A DNA stretch of 64,000 nucleotides from Luscinia megarhynchos (Eukaryota > Chordata > Aves > Passeriformes > Turdidae), in assembly GCA_034336665.1 (NCBI GenBank), contig CM067568.1, forward strand, positions 14,603,983 through 14,667,982, in the 5' to 3' direction. A model generated the notes under the pieces. It ran no database searches. It saw nothing but the letters and a program-made list of their open reading frames with translations, and had not been told where the DNA came from. A program made the position numbers and the translations under genes. This document shows positions 60,813 to 64,000 of this stretch, one piece after another; the first letter of the stretch is position 1; each line of letters begins with the position of its first letter.

Positions 60813-63800
60813 TTGGAGATGCTTCACATAAAGAGACATCAGAAAGTAAACTGCTGATAGCACCTAATGGTGCTATGGAAAGCATTTCTTGTGAACCAGA
60901 AATTCTCAGAAACTGACAATGACAGCTAGAGAATAACAAGGTGCCTCTGCATCTACATGTGATCATCAGTGAAATATCCTGATATCTTCAAAAGCCTTGG
61001 GGGTGCTAAACCACACAGAAAAAAAATACAGCCTTTTGGAAAGCATAAAAGGCACTATTTTCATTTTGTAAAAAAGCCTGTCACTGTAAAACCATGATAC
61101 TTGAAAGCAACTGCTTAAAAAGTGTTGAGAGTGAATATCTAAATAGACATTCTACTACAAATTTTCAGCTGTCCTGTGCACTATAATTATTAATTAAATT
61201 AATTAAAGTGTTTTCATTATTTTAGTCAGAAGTGAGGGAGGTAATGGCAGTCTTCATTGGAAGTTGCAACGTTAAATTCTAAACATTTGGAAATGGGGAA
61301 ACACAACACTAAGACAAGAGTTAAATGAAAGCAAAAAGTTAGAAAAGGAGGAAGCAGTAAGACCAAATCAATGCCTTTCTCCTTCCCATCCCTTCTTCTT
61401 TTCCAGTGCAGGGGAAATTGCAAATGGAGGGGTTAGGAACCCAAAAAGCCACTCCTGATCTCTGAGTCACTGCTGGGTCTCACAGAAAAGTATTGGAGAA
61501 TATTGCTGTATGTACTGAATTGTTGTCCATAAGGTAACAGCATCAGTAAGGTGGATTTCCACCCAAATACCATGGGGTTTTTTCCATGTCATTTCACTCC
61601 TCTCCAGCAAATGATCTTTCTGTAAGTGTCAGCACAGATGTGGGTTTTGGAGCCAGTCATCATGATGCTTTTTATAGTCAGTGGAGAGAACTGAGCAACT
61701 AAATTGTACTCTACACAATTTATTTTAGATGTCTGTTTTAGGATGAGATGCATCAGCTCTAGATATGACTTTTCTCCTATCCCCCCCCTCCCAAAAACAT
61801 TGAGTCTAGACTGGTAAGATCAGAGATCAACACTTAGAGTAAAATACTCAGAGTCAGGATGAGTCACTTCCCTCTGGTTGAACCCATTGCCCTGCTGCAG
61901 TGAAGGAGATTCTGGCACTGACTTTGTTACAAAACCAGTACCACACTTACCATTGCTCAGTCTCCATTTCAGCCACCATGCCACACCATGCCACATCACA
62001 GTCACCAGCCAAGAGCCAACAAATTTTGGAGGCTGTGCTTCACCATTTGGAAGGATAAGCATGTTGTCCTAACCTGGATGGGAACAAGGATGAGCTGCTA
62101 GCAATAATAACTTGCCTTGGCTAAGGCAGTGGTTCCTACAGACCTGGACCTCAAAGGGAGGCAGCAACAGGGGGTCAATGCCAAGGTTAAAACATCACAG
62201 GTCTCAAAAACAATAATCCAAACCCTTACATCTCAGCTGAAACTGAAGAAGCTTACAGTGCTCACCCTTTTTTTTCCCCCATTACAGGAACTCTCACCAA
62301 CACAACTTTCTAATATCTCAAGAATCTGGATTTTGGTAGTTCTTCAACTGGAGCAGATTAAATGCAGCAGTGAAAGACACAAATATAGACTTCCAAAAGA
62401 TAGCCATTTTGTGACAGCTTTCCACAAAACAACAAAGTTTTTTTTTTCCCAATGAAAATATCTATTCTTATTCTGCTCAAAATTCATTATCAAAGCTTTT
62501 GTGGATGGAAATTGAGTGTAAGAAATTTGTAAAGACTGAAGTCTAAAGAAAAACCTAAGGAGAGTTACAAGAAGAAAAAATGGCTTTCCAATGAAAAGGT
62601 TTGACACAGTATTCAGGAAAGAAAAGTTATGGGATCACAGTAATAGACCATTTTCAGCCAAAATTTCATTGCCTTTCACTCTGTTAATTATGCTTTAAAT
62701 TGCCCTAGATGATGCCAGAAGCAGTCACAGAAGTAGAATAAAGGATGATAATAACACCAGTTTGGTTTTGTGGAGCCTCCATAGCTGGGTGGCACCTAAA
62801 TAAAAGCATTTAAAGTGCCAAAAGAAGCCAATTTGAGGTTTGGTTTTGGATTCATTTACAATTTGGTTTGGCTTTCAAACAGGTCTAAGTATGATTGGGG
62901 TAGGGTATGAGAACACAGAACCCTCTTATATCTGTGAGGTGGGCAAGGCTTATGTTTCACCATCACTGATTTGTGGTTAGCCTCTTCTTTTGGCTATTAA
63001 ATTCAATCAAGATTATAGAACTGCTGTTTGCTCAAGGCACTGCTAGAGTCAAAGATGCTCTGCAGATGTACACATCTAGGCATGTGCAGATGTGACTGCA
63101 GAATCAGGCCCAGAACCTGGATAGCTTCTAATTATACAACAGAATATAGTGGTATTTACTAAAATACAGGACTGGTACCTTGAGTGAGTGCTGACTGCTT
63201 TAACAAGGTGACCCAGGAGAAGTCATTCAAAATACCCTTTTAAGTCTTCCACAACAGAGTGGTTTCAGTGCACAGCTTTCTATCAGGAATTTGCAGGTAA
63301 TGAAATCAGGGGGGAGTACTGACAGCTATATGAGCATTTAAGCTGTAAGCATTTATAAGAGGCTTAAATACTGAAAATTAAAATTAGAATGGCATAACAG
63401 AGTTAAGTGCTTTTGACAATGTTTTAAGTATGAATAAGATCCTTATGATTTATGAAATCCCTTAAGATGACTGGAGTATGAAAAGTGACATGGTAACAAC
63501 ATGCCTGGTTCTAGGGCTTCTTTATGCTGGAAGCCATACATGTGGGGGCACATACCAACTTTCTAAAAACATAACTAGCTCAGGCTACACAATTCTCAGA
63601 AGAAGAGAGGAGGTAGCTATTTTTTATTGTATTTAGATCTGCTTTGATTGTGCTGCATCTTCTTCCATCTTGCTACTTAAACTGAGAAGGACTCCAAGAG
63701 GCTTTTCGAGTCTAAGCACAAGGAGAAGAGTTTGGCAAGAACCTGAACCTTGATACTTTTTTTGTTTCAAAATACACATGTAGAGATACATGTGAGAATG

Positions 63801-64000
63801 CATCATTTACATGTTTTAATACATGCACACAGACAACTTATTGAATGTTCATTGGTCTCAAGTTTCTCAGGTACCTTTTTTCTAAATACCTTAAGGACAG
63901 CCAGCATTGAAACCAAGTTTTGGAGAAGGCACACAGAATTTACTAAGGGAGAGAGAATGCATCCTGTGATAGGAAAATAGAAGTTGACTTATTCAGCCTC

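Larger units (their letters stand above)
21967..64000 (-). other. KCNQ1: KCNQ1 last intron (partial, at least 42 kb)
   Basis: Everything to the right of the terminal exon should be the intron that precedes it (intron 15 in human numbering), running off the window. I looked on the minus strand for the conserved exon 15 ending (NRVEDK, then a GT donor) and did not find it. No other KCNQ1 exon was recognised either. The intron is AT-moderate and CpG-poor. It holds CR1 fragments (25.7, 29.4, 30.8, 35.4, 39.9, 45.9, 47.6-48.3 and 53.6-53.8 kb), MIR-like fragments (35.6, 37.9, 39.3, 44.9 and 55.9 kb) and simple repeats. In the long spans between these (22.2-25.6, 26.1-29.3, 31.0-35.3, 40.2-44.8, 48.3-53.5 and 60.9-64.0 kb) I see no gene. 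Intron length is known to be large in mammals too, so the size is not odd. Confidence 0.85.

Noticed and set aside
1..64000. tRNA, rRNA, microRNA, endogenous retrovirus or CRISPR-like sequences
   Set aside because: I scanned for tRNA B-box-like words, paired long terminal repeats, regularly spaced direct repeats and recognisable small RNA sequences and found none I could support.

Overview
This window looks like vertebrate, almost certainly avian, nuclear DNA. It is mostly AT-moderate, CpG-poor non-coding sequence. It carries several truncated CR1 LINE copies, whose 3' ends (GGTTGGAAGGGAC / GGTCCCTTCCAACC followed by ATTCTATGATTCT-type repeats) are typical of birds, plus older degenerate MIR-like repeats. 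There are no operons, no rRNA or tRNA genes that I can recognise, and no CRISPR-like arrays. The species cannot be told from the sequence. The only coding sequence I can identify with confidence is the last coding exon of KCNQ1 (Kv7.1, the IKs potassium channel subunit). It lies on the minus strand at 21763-21966 with a clear splice acceptor, the end of the helix D coiled coil, the LPTY motif of the NEDD4L-binding site, and a stop codon. || Layout, left to right: (1) 1-660 is a GC-rich, CpG-rich block with an AATAAA at 829-834. Known amniote gene order (TRPM5-KCNQ1-CDKN1C, with KCNQ1 and CDKN1C convergent) predicts CDKN1C on the plus strand on this side, so this block could be its 3' end, but I cannot recognise CDKN1C coding sequence. 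(2) 3900-4400 is a second CpG island with a GC box, a CTCF-like motif and a strong minus-strand splice acceptor just beside it. (3) 4600-19900 is intergenic sequence with two CpG-retaining patches (about 9960-10330 and 13990-14430) that look like candidate regulatory elements, and one ancient MIR-like repeat. (4) About 19924-21762 is the probable KCNQ1 3' UTR. (5) 21763-21966 is the KCNQ1 terminal exon. (6) 21967-64000 is the intron before that exon. The previous exon (exon 15 of the mammalian gene) was not found, so this intron is at least 42 kb long here. It holds most of the CR1 copies, several MIR-like fragments and simple repeats. || Most of the hunt yielded ordinary intronic and intergenic DNA. 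The observations most worth checking are a phase-compatible pair of candidate minus-strand exons at 59810-59850 and 59345-59582, the latter in an unusually CpG-retaining patch. Also worth checking are a 65-base uninterrupted homopurine tract beside them, the minus-strand acceptor and long open frame at CpG island 2, two CTCF-like motifs, and the shortened, recomposed tail of the channel. I did not find evidence of a new biological system.
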